DNA from: Procambarus clarkii
Taxonomy: Eukaryota > Arthropoda > Malacostraca > Decapoda > Cambaridae
Length of the DNA stretch: 64,000 nucleotides
Assembly (NCBI RefSeq): GCF_040958095.1
Contig: NC_091173.1
Span: forward strand, 19,017,716 to 19,081,715
Reading direction: 5' to 3'
The first letter of the stretch is position 1; each line of letters starts with the position of its first letter. Shown one piece after another: positions 13,832 to 25,590 of the stretch. Under the pieces are notes generated by a model, which had not been told where the DNA came from, did no database searches, and was given only the letters and a program-made list of their open reading frames with translations. Both the position numbers and the translations under genes were made by a program.

Positions 13832-16800
13832 ATGGGCAAAGTTTCTTTCATCCTGAATGCCCCTGTTACCTAGCAGTAAATAGGTACCTGGGAGTTAGTC
13901 AGCTGTCACGAGCTGCTTCCTGGGGGGGGGGGGGTTGGAGAGAAAAAAAAATAGTAAACAGTTGATTGACAGTTGAGAGGCGGGCCGAAAGAGCAAAGCT
14001 CAACCCCCGCAAACACAACTAGGTAAATACACCCACACCCACCCACCCCGTGTACACACGTGGTATGGCCAACAGGCATACCACGTTGAGAGCCAACGGC
14101 CATACCACGTTGAGAACACCACTTCTCGTCTGATCAGCGAAGTTAAGCAATGTTGGGTTTGGTTACTACTTGGATGGGTGACCGCCTGGGAACACCAAAT
14201 GCTGTTGGCAATAGTGTTCAGGGGCTGGCTGGCTGAGTGGACAGCACTCTAGACTCGTGAACCTGTGGAGAGGGGTTCGATCCCGGCAGCCGGCAGAAAA
14301 ATCTACCTGAAGGACAGAATGGCCCTGGGCTTCGAGGATATGCTGAATATCTTCATGGCAGTTCTGTAGATTCCTAACACCAGTTGCAACATGGGTTGGT
14401 AGGAGAACAGTTTCTTTCACCCTGATGCCCCTGTTACCTAGCAGTTACCTGGGAGTTAGACAACTGCCACGGGCTGCTTCGTAGGGGAGGGGGGGGGGCG
14501 GTGTGTGTGTGTGTGTGTGTGTGGGGGTGGGAAATAGTTAGTAATTAGTAACAGTTGATTGACAGTTGAGAGGCGGGCCGAAATAGCAGAGCTCAACCCC
14601 CGCAAGCACAACAAAGTGAATACAACTGGGTGAATACACCCCCACCCACCCACCTACCTGTTACCTAGTAGTAAATAGGTACTGTACCTGGGAGTTAGAC
14701 AGCTGTTACGGAGCTGCTTCCTGGGTGTGTGTGTGGGGGGGGGGGGAACTAATTAGTTAGTAGTTACAGTTGATTGATTGACAGTTGAGAGGCGGACCAA
14801 AAGAGCAGAGCTAACCCCCCCCCCCCACAAGAACAACTAGGTGAATACACACAGAGGACCACATTAAGAACATTGTGAGAGGAGCCTATGCTACACTTTC
14901 TAACATCAGAATTGCTTTTAAATACGTGGATGGAGAAATACTAAAGAAATTGTTCATGACTTTTGTTAGACCAAAGCTGGAATATGCAGTGGTTGTATGG
15001 TGCCCATATCTTAAGAAGCACATCAACAAACTGGAAAAGGTGCAAAGACATGCCACTAAGTGGCTCCCAGAACTGAAGGACAAGAGCTACGAAGAAAGGG
15101 AGGCATCAAATATGCCAAAATTAGAAGACAGAAGAAAAAAGGGTGATATGATCACTACGTACAAAATAGTAACAGGAATTGATAAAATTGATTGGGAAGA
15201 TATCCTGAGACCTGGAACTTCAATAACAAAAGGTCATAGATTTAAACTAAGCACACATGCCAAAGAAATAAAAGAAAATTCACTTTCACAGAGTGATAGA
15301 CGGTTGGAACAAATTAAGTGAGGTGGTGGTGGAGGCCAAGACCGTCAGTAGTTTCAAAGCATTATATGACAGAGTGCTGGGAAGATGGGACACCACGAGC
15401 GTAGCTCTCATCCTGTAACTACACTTAGGTAATTACACACACATACACAGACAGATAGAGTATACATATACACGTATACATGTACCCACCAAAGTTATTA
15501 CCAAATCATTTTCCAATTACTTGTGTTTTGGGGTGGACATACGTGACTTGTTTTGGTCCTCAATATTGATATACAGTACTGTAATCCTATGACAACTTCA
15601 CATTGCCCCATTTTTTGAGTACCTAGAGTTAATATGAAACTTAGGGCTATGTTCTGAATCCACTGTGGTAACTAACTGTGAATAATCTGTTTTGTTTTAA
15701 TTCTGGAATTAAGAAGAATTATAGTTTTAGTTTTATAATGCAGGCCTCTCCATCTATATTCATTTTGAGCCTAAAATAAACAAAATTAAATGAGTTATCT
15801 GGCCACCGGTGTCCCTAAAAAGGGTTCTGAACAGGGCCGTAGGAGTGGCATCGTACCTCAAGTAAACCTTGCCTAATCTTGGTATTTGTCTTATGTTTAT
15901 TTTTCAAAAACATCACTAATATTAAAATGACAACCCCTAAACCTTCATTTGTAACAACTTGTAAACAAGGAATTGTGACCTTCAAACATGCTATGTCTAC
16001 GTGAAAATAAATACAGTATTACAGGATGACAATCTTCAGTTAGGAAATGTACATGGTTTACCCATTCTTAGTGTTTAAGTCATGCTTTTCCTGGTTCAAA
16101 TACCTTTAAATAATTCTGGTTAATACTGTAAGATGTCTAATTACTGTACCTTTTTTTTTTACAACTGTATGTGAACTTGTAAAGTAATATTTGCATCATA
16201 GATTGGTTATTGACTGACCAATGAGCAAATTTGTTATATGTCTAGTTCCATTGTCACTAATTCTTGGCTTTATTATGTATTTTAATGTTAAAACAATTCA
16301 AATTAATTTAAAATTAGTATCAATTCCTCACAAAACTTCACAAATTATGAACTTTTTCATTTGCAGTGTAGTAGGCCTAAGTTTTCTGTATGTACTGTAC
16401 TTCAAATTTTCTGAAATATTGTACTGTAGAATGTAATTTTTCATTTATTACATCATGATAAAAGAACTTAATAAAAACAGTATCAGTAAAAACAGAATGT
16501 GTTTCCGATCTCCTGGCGAGCTCGCTAACATTGGGAAGTTTTCTGTACAGCAGTAATGTGCAAAACCATTAAAAACTGACGTTCTTCTCCAGGACCCCGC
16601 GGCCACCCCCCCTCTCCAAACTTTCCGAAAAATCATGTGTGGAAAAGAAAAGAAGTGAAAGAAAAATGTCAAGTAAGTATATTTTCTATTCATTAATTTT
16701 AGATCTACATCTCTTTTAGAAAAGTTTTTGATTATATCGTGTTGTGTGAGCTACAGTACTTGATTTTTCTCATTTCACATTCTTTGGATTGGTTTATGTC

Positions 16801-19800
16801 TGCTGAATAGAAATTTAGGGCTCTTGTTGATACTGTTCTGTATTAAGAATTGTTCAAAGATGTACAGTAATTTTAAAAAGAGAGATTATGACGATCAGCA
16901 AATTTCATTGATTGTTTATCACACGTTACAACACATTCTACTGCGGCCAACTCATTGACCTAGCCGACTAAAGCAAAGCCTTCTTTATTGTCACCCATAA
17001 TAGGACTAAAATTCTGAGATTATCAAAGTAAACTACCGGTAATTAAAAATTTGCTATTTTTGTTAAATAATGGTAATTTCTCTAAATATCTAAGCAATTG
17101 TTTATTCTGTAATGCAGATGTTCCACAAACCCAGGGTTGGAACCCATTACTGGGTTACGTGAGATTATTCAACGGATCACCACTGGCGTTGTTTATTTAT
17201 TTATTTATTTTGCACAAGTTTACACACCAAGTTTACATCAGTTTTCCATCAGATCTAAAGAGGTCAGAATTTGTTTATATATATATATACTGTATGTGTA
17301 TTTTCTGGCCACTGAGCATCATTGCTTTCCTTCCTGACCTCATGTAGCTGATGTGTCTTGTGTCATCATGACGAGTTTCTCAGTACACCATATAGTAATT
17401 GTGTGAGATGGTATTCATATTTAAGAGATTCTGCACCCACTGTATTGTATGCAGTGAGCAGGCTAATTATAATTACTATTTTTTTTATTCTTGCTGTCTA
17501 TTTTGAAGGAGTGCTTGAGGATTTTCCAAATACTTGATGGGGAGATATTGAATCACAGAAATTTACATATTATTTTTCTTTTCTTTTTTCTATTTTTCTG
17601 GGGGGAGCCCCATTGGCATCCCGGAGCTATCCAGGCTGATATGCGAATGTCAGACTTTGGCATCAGTCATGTGTATGGAGTTCTGTGGGCCTACCACGGA
17701 CCTAACCCGCCTCCTGGGTTAGGTCCCTCTTGTTTTCGTCTTTGTGAAGGTAGCTCCGGGGAGTCAACGGGGCTCCCCACAGAAAGCCAGCGTTGAATGT
17801 AATGGAACACTATTTTCTGGGTGAGACAGGAGGTTCCCCGGCAACCCTCCCTCCCTCCCTCCCTCCCTCCCTCCCTCCCTCCTTCCTGTTGGCATTTTTT
17901 CGCATTTTTTGATATCCAGCCTCAGAACTGGGGTGTGGATGGCAGGCGTGAGGGTCTTGGGCTACCTATTCCTCCTCCCAGGAAGGGGGGAGCTGTGCAG
18001 ACAGCAGCGCGGCGACATGTGACGTCATACTCGTTTGCTCGTTACTGTTTGGGGAGTTCTATCCACTTGTTCGGCTTTTTGTAGCAATTTTCACCAGAAT
18101 AGGGGTTTGTGTTGGGACGCCTACCTTTTCTGGGTGCCTAACCTGGTCGATGGCAGACATAGAATGCTTCCAACCACACGGGGGTTTCTATAGGTCATTG
18201 CTCCTCATGCCTCTGTAAGGGGGCCAGGTTCTGGCTCATGGTCCCCGGTAGGCCCATACACATGACTGATGCCAAAGTCTGACATTAGCATATCAACCTG
18301 GATAGCTCTGGAAAGCCTCCAGGTCTCACCCAGAAAATGGAGTTTCATTACATTCAACGCTTTTTTTTTTAATTCTGGGGTTAAGTGCTAAAAGTCTAGG
18401 GAAATTAAGCCCCAAACTTTATATAATAGTGATGCTTAATTTTTGGAGCTAAATTTATATATAAGTTGCATATTTATGCAACAGTAGTTTATGCTAAAAG
18501 TGAAAAGTGGTGTGAAGGCAACTGGTTTTTGGACCAAGTTATCACTGTCCTTGGAGAGTACAAGAACTCCCAGAACCTACTGCAAGTACTATATACAGAA
18601 TCTCCTCCAAGGTATACAGTATTGTACAGTAATAGTAAAAGAGAAAATATGTTATACAGTATTTAACAGTACAGTATTTTATTTTCATTCAATTTTTTAG
18701 GTTTTCTTTTTAATTTTTTAAAGACAGCTTATAATTCTGGTAATTTTATATGGCGTGACTTATGTAAGTATTTCTTCTTGCTCAGGTGAGTCATCTCCAA
18801 AGTATGAAGTATTCCTGGGTGGGTCGTGCAATCCCACAACCTGGCGGCAGAATGTAGCCATCCCCATGCTGAAAAACCAAGGCATATCTTTCTATAACCC
18901 GGTAAGACACTGTTCTGGTAAACAGTCTTAAACTTGTGTCATTTTCCTAGCATTGAAAACCTACCACTGTGCCATATACATTAATCTGTGTTGCTGTATC
19001 CTCTTATTTTGTTCAAGTGTTAAGTTTAAATTTAATGAAACTATGTTCTAGATATTAATAAATTTTCTATTGTCATTTTACAAATGTCATACTTCTTATT
19101 ATTTTTCTTGTATCACCCATTTCTTTGGAATTAGAATGCTTTAAATGTATAATTATTACTGACTGCAAAATAGTTTGCTGCTCAATCATTATATACCAAA
19201 ATTGATTATTAAATGTACATTTTTTCCAATGATGCTATGGTGCTGTCCAATCTGTTCCTCATGGGTGTATTTTTCCAACAGCAAGTGTCTCACTGGGAAG
19301 AGGCATTGATAGAGCAGGAATATCAAGCCAAACAAACTGCATCAGTTTTGTTTTTTGTTTTGGACCGCAATACCCGAAATGTTGCCTCAATGATTGAAGC
19401 GTCGTATATGGCTGGCTGCCGTCGCAAGCTGGTGGTTGTCATGGACTCCTACGCTGGCCCTGGGCAGCTCATTAATGGGGAGGCTCTATCTGAACTGTAA
19501 GTATGCTTTACTAAAAATTTTATCAAATAACATAAGTTTTAGTTACACAGTACATTAGATGACAATAGCATATCTTTATTATATGCATGCGTGTTTGATG
19601 ACTTATTATTTTGAAAAAGAAAGAATTGGATCGCAGTGCAGTCACAATGCATCCAATTATTTGTTATTTATTGGATATTCCTGATAGGAAGGATACCTTT
19701 TTTATGTTTCATTTCCCACGTTAGTTACTAGATAACAATTGTTACAGGTGGGAGTTAGTAATGTGAATACCAGAGCTGCCTATGTTTATGCCTATATAGG

Positions 19801-22800
19801 TATTTGCCTCAATAATTGCTACCACTTACTGTAGCCTGTTCCACTTACTATAGAAGTGACAATCTTCTGCCACATATGAACTGATAAAAATGGACACTAT
19901 CTCAGGGATTTTTGTTTTGTTTATCTAAGCCTAGCATGGAATACATCAGAGTATGATTGGTGAACAAAGACAATTTCAAAATAACTTTTCTGAAACTTAA
20001 CATTTTGAACACAGTAACACATTTATTTGGTGTGATGGTGCCTCAAATTTTGCAATTTTATTGATTAATGTTTTTATGTACTGTATAATAACAACTTCAT
20101 CATTTTTATTAGGTAATAATAGGCATAGATATGTTAAATCTTAGTAATTATAGTGTGTTACAATCAAAATGCAACTTCCTCAAATTTCTATAGGGAAAAG
20201 TTCACATGACATAAGCCAAATTTACCACAAAGCTGTTGTCTAGGGGTTAAGGGTGGAAGTACTGTAGATAGATGATCATTTGTTTCTTTTATTCTAGTTG
20301 GAAAGTATGCACAGTATGTATAAAATCTCATAAAATCCTTTTATCATCTTAGAGAGTACGAAGATCTGACTAGTGGCCTCCACACAGTTCAAGACGTGCT
20401 AGAGCGTCAGGGAATCCCAGTCTTTGATGAAATTGATCATGCCCTCAACTGTACAGCTAAGGTGAGATACTCTACTGATAATCTGCAAAAAAGTGAGTGA
20501 TGTTGTTTAGTTCAACAGGAAGGAAACATTGCAACTTTGAATTTTCTTAAACTAAATATTTATAGTATGTAAATTTGTATAGGAATAAACATCCAAGAGT
20601 GAATGGTTTATGTTTGGCTTAAGGAGTGATTAGTTTGATGACCAATAGTTTGATGTAAATTTTGTATGACTACAAAGGAAGTCAAACTGCAATAGGTCTT
20701 GGGTTTAACTTAATCTTGAAATTGATTGTAGCTTTTTCTTGACCTTACAGTACAGTATATTTGCTTTTTGTCTTTTTTAGAAGGATCCATCTCCTCTTAA
20801 GTATAAGGGCATAAACTATACTGATGTACTGTTCAGGATTTATAACAATGGATATAAATTGTATAAGTTTAGATTTAGGAAAGACCTGGGTAAATACTGG
20901 TTTGGAAACAGGGTTGTTGATTTATGGAACAAATTACCATAGGATCAGTTGATTGTTTCAATTCAAGTTAAGTTTCCTGCAAGTTAGACAGGAATATGAA
21001 TGAGCTTGGGTAGATGTTACTAGGAGCTGCCTTCTACGGACAAATAAGCCTTTTGCCATTTTTCTTCATTCTTATTTTTTTGTTAAATTGTTTTGTGCAA
21101 CTCCAGTTTCAATTGGTATTATGTATACAGTAATAGTATATAGCTAGTTGTGACTTTTATCACACATTTATTTCTCCATACCAGTAGTACACACATCAAA
21201 AGGTAGTTGTATAGATTTGGAATGTTGTCTGTGTTTTTGTATTTTCACTGATTTTGGAAGGTATGGTATGTAGTGATACCACTTATATTGTATGAAAGTT
21301 TTGTGCATCATTCTGTCAGCCATACTTTATTCCCAGTCAAGTCAGAGCAAATACACTAAGTCATGTCACAACTTCACTGTTTATGCCCATTTACCATGTG
21401 CAACTTACTTGTTATTTCTGTCAGGTAAATATTTATAATATATTTTGTAATATGAACCTAATTGTTTTGGTTCACAGATATTACGGGAGAACCTTCACCC
21501 TCAGGATTTGGGTGCAGAAGATCAAGTTCAACCTATTAAATACCCTTATCTTCAATTGGGAGATAAACTTATGTAAGTTTACTGTGCACTTTTGATTTTA
21601 TTTATGAATGACTATGTATTGGCAGAAGGAAGGGAGGTGCTGCTGTAGATGAATGCTAAGTGTAGAGGTAACTTATTTATAACTAATGATATATTGTGTT
21701 AGAGATATAGTGAACTGATAAGGGACATTTCAAACAAATTATTTGTTGATATCTGTATCCTTCATTCACTAATTATTCATATACTTTCTCTGGCCTGATG
21801 CTTACCCACCCATTGAACTTTGCCAAAGCAGTAATGCAAATGTATGTATGTAGTGATGGGGTAAATAAATTGCTTAAAACATTTTTGTAAATGTCTGTAG
21901 TTACAATAACTATGCAAGATGCTTGAGTGTATATGGGGCACATATGATTTGACTTCTGAAGGGACTTCTTTAGTGAGTCACTTTTATTCAGCATGCATCG
22001 GGTGTTAAAATTTCCAGTGGTTACTCTAAATTGTCACATGGGATCTGTTGCTTCTATCATTCCAACCAGGTAGTTCAACACTAATTAAAAGCCCCCGAAT
22101 CGCAATTACGTTTTAGTACTATGAGTATTTTAAGAAGCTGATTTGATGATACATAGAACAGCAAGTTAAAAATTAGTACAATAAAGTAGCTTTTTTTTTT
22201 TTTTTTTTTTTTGTTACTAGTTTTCTTGTAGTAAAAGATAGAATTTATCTTTGCACATATTAAAACACTCAAGTAATATATAAACAGTGATTTTGTTATG
22301 TTGAGGTTTCATGGAGGAGATCCTGGAAAGTATACTGTACAGTATATATATATATATTTATATATATATATACACTGTATATATTTTGTGGGACAGGTTG
22401 CAAAAGCTGAATCTGTAGTACTTGATCAATTGGTTTAGTGTATAAAGTGAATGATAATAGTGATGTGGCCTTAAAAAGTTACATTTTCACTTTTAAGACA
22501 CGCTGTGCTTAATCCAGTTCATTTCTTCTGAAAAATGAAATGCAGATAATAGATAACATAATTTGTTTTCCATTCTGTTACTTTGATATGCTATCATTAT
22601 TAGGATTTTAAATGTAAGAGAAAGTGCACTAAATAATATATTTTTTTTTAATTTTCAGAAAACTGCACGATACCTTTGTCAACACAAATTCAGAACAAAT
22701 ATCATTAGCAGAGGTATGTGCTCATTGAAAAAATATTAGTTGTGTAAGGAAATTTGTTAGTACTTGATAAGTGGATTTTATATTGCCACAATGCCTTCTT

Positions 22801-25523
22801 GGCAGATACTTCAACTTCTTTAAGAAATTTTTACTTTTAGATGAATGTTTATAAATTTGTTATGCTTAAAATATAAATGTATTTATGTACTTTTAGTTAT
22901 AATTACTGTATATGATTTTGTTCAAACAATTTCAGGCTCGTGTAGCATATAAGGTGGTGACAAACAAGGACCTGACTACGGAGGAGCTACGAGATATTGT
23001 TGCTGCCAAAAAAGGTACGGTACAATATCATTTTACGAAATGTTCACTAGTACAGGTAGTTAACTGGTTAGGTAGTAAGTAACTTCGTTAGAAAAGTTGC
23101 AGAAAGCATCGTACATTCAGTCATACAAGGTGGTGGAATGCTGCTTTGTAATGACTTGTTAGTGTGGTAGTGATGGTTTTTAAGTTGGAAAATATAATGA
23201 ATAAATAGGGGTGTCATTTTAAACATGTTAAGACTTCTTTCTCATTATGCTTTCTTATCACTGAGAAAATGTTTATCTCCCCATGGGAGTGATAATAGGG
23301 AATGGTGGTAATGGTTGGTCTGTAGTTCAAGGGGGGGTTTATTTAGTTTTTATTTTACGAGTACAGAATGTATGATAAGGACTAACTATATTGTTATTTT
23401 AAGGTTACCATGCAAGAAGCATAAGGTAAATTTATTCTTTGGGACAACTAGAATTGACAGTATAGTGGAATCTCTAAAAAAATCTCTATCAAATCCAAAT
23501 TCACAAATCATTTTTATTTTTGAATAATGGCTAGTTTTTGGCATAATTTTTGTTTTTAAGACTTTTCTGATACTAACATATCAAATGATGCAATAGATGT
23601 TTCTGCAAATTTTGTACACAAATAATATATAAACTATATATTATATATATAGCACATAAAATATTTACATGCACATAAAAAAAAATATATATGCAGAAAA
23701 ACCACATGTGAAAAATAGAGAATGCTTAACGCGTTTTCGACTACATCGCCTTCATCAGAGCAAAGTAGAATAGTTCATTCTACTTTACTCTGATGAAGGC
23801 GATGTAGATGTAGCCAAAAACACGTTAAGCATTCTCAAATTTTCACATGTGGTTTTTCCACATACAGTACTTGGATCAGTATTTTTTTATCATTGTTGCA
23901 AATATATATATATATATATATACACACACATACATAATGGCATATATATATATATACACACACATACATATATATTACACTCTGTGTAATATATACAAAA
24001 CACTTTGTGTGGTATATTACATTCTGCTTGCTTTGAGTTCTTGTTGAATCAGATCCTTTGTTATATAGGCTTAAATAACACTGTGGAAATACAGTATTAT
24101 ATAATACTGTATTTCCAACAGTACAGTTTTGTATATTACACATAATACTGTATAGGTATAGTATTATACTGTACCAATACAGGTATTATGATTTAAGTTA
24201 TTGTACTTTTTTAATTATACAGTACAGTATTTATATATTTTTGTACATACTGTATTATAGGTATGAGTATACAAGAACTAAATGGTACAGAACTCCCACT
24301 AAATGACGTATACCTTACATTTGATGAATTCTGCTGTATAGTTGCTGAGTTTAAGAACCAACATTTAGAAAGCCGGAGATTGTGGGACGTCTTCACTCAT
24401 TCTGTACAGAAGGTATTAGGTAAGTTATTTATATATACAAGAATTGTTATCAATCAGCTGGCTTATAAAATTGACAAATTTTGTATCGGTATAGTTCAAA
24501 TGAAATACTGCCCTAAAAAACATTTAGGGGACTACGGGGATGCAACGTGTGTCTAAACCTCTCTGCTCTTACAAATACGCTTGTATTTTAGAAATTTGGA
24601 AGGACGAGCTAGTGTGTACAGTACTTGTATTGAGTCTATTTATCCTGTGAAATAAATATTCTACAAAATTTTGAAAGCCCTGTTAAAAGTAAAGGGAAGA
24701 GTACCAGGTTATTCCTCCTCTAAAATGATGATTTGAAATTATTTAGAAAGATAATGTTTCTGAAACAGGTTGGGCGTTGCCGCGCAGACCGTTGCGGCCA
24801 ATCAACAGCACTGGTGGTCGAGACATCTATTTAGGAGGTTCTATAGGAAATCGAGTAACCTGGCGCGAAGATATCGCCATTCCTATGCTTCTGAAGCATG
24901 GGCTGACATACTTCAATCCTGCGGCAGGTGCCTGCTCGGGACGTTTGTTGCCAATGGAAGCTGCACTGATGGAACACTCAAGAGTGATGCTCTTTGTTAT
25001 CACCGACACAACCAGAGGTGTTTCAGCCATGGCACTTGTAAGTTTTGTTGCTAGTTTTTATATGAAAAGAATTACTTTTTTTTTATATATATACTGTATA
25101 TAAATTTTGTCAGTCACTTAACACTTTTTTTTTTTTTAAACAATGTCCTGCCATATACTTCATCTCTAATACTGCACTTGAAAGACTTGCTTCATACTTA
25201 TTTACAGTTTATATGTTATTCTATATACCAAAATAATTGCACCTTCTTAACTCTTTATTAAATTCTTTATTTTTGTCTACATTATAATTATTCCATACCT
25301 AATTTGCTACATTCTTAATCCCACAACTATTGCTTAGAAAATCATTGCAGTAATGTAGAGTCATTTGACTGGTAAAGAGGTTTAAAAATCAGCGTTTAAT
25401 TACAATTTGTTTACATTTTCAGGCCTCTCACTACATTGGGCTTGGTTGTAATGTTGTACTTTGCATCCAGATGATAACTGAAGAATCACTTGTCAATGGA
25501 GAAAGGGTGAGTTAAAGTAGTTG

Positions 25524-25590
<67 letters not shown>

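Noticed and set aside
14092..14210. Functional 5S rRNA gene
   Set aside because: No downstream T-run, apparent CpG-decay changes and direct fusion to a SINE. It is kept as 5S-derived; activity is not claimed.
14225..14292. tRNA gene
   Set aside because: It has A- and B-box motifs but no convincing acceptor stem or anticodon arm, and the same head recurs with a SINE body. It is the SINE promoter.
20781..20945. Additional raw exon
   Set aside because: It has an acceptor-like TTTTTAG, but the translation carries a LINE C-terminal signature and a stop, and neighbouring exons join in phase without it.
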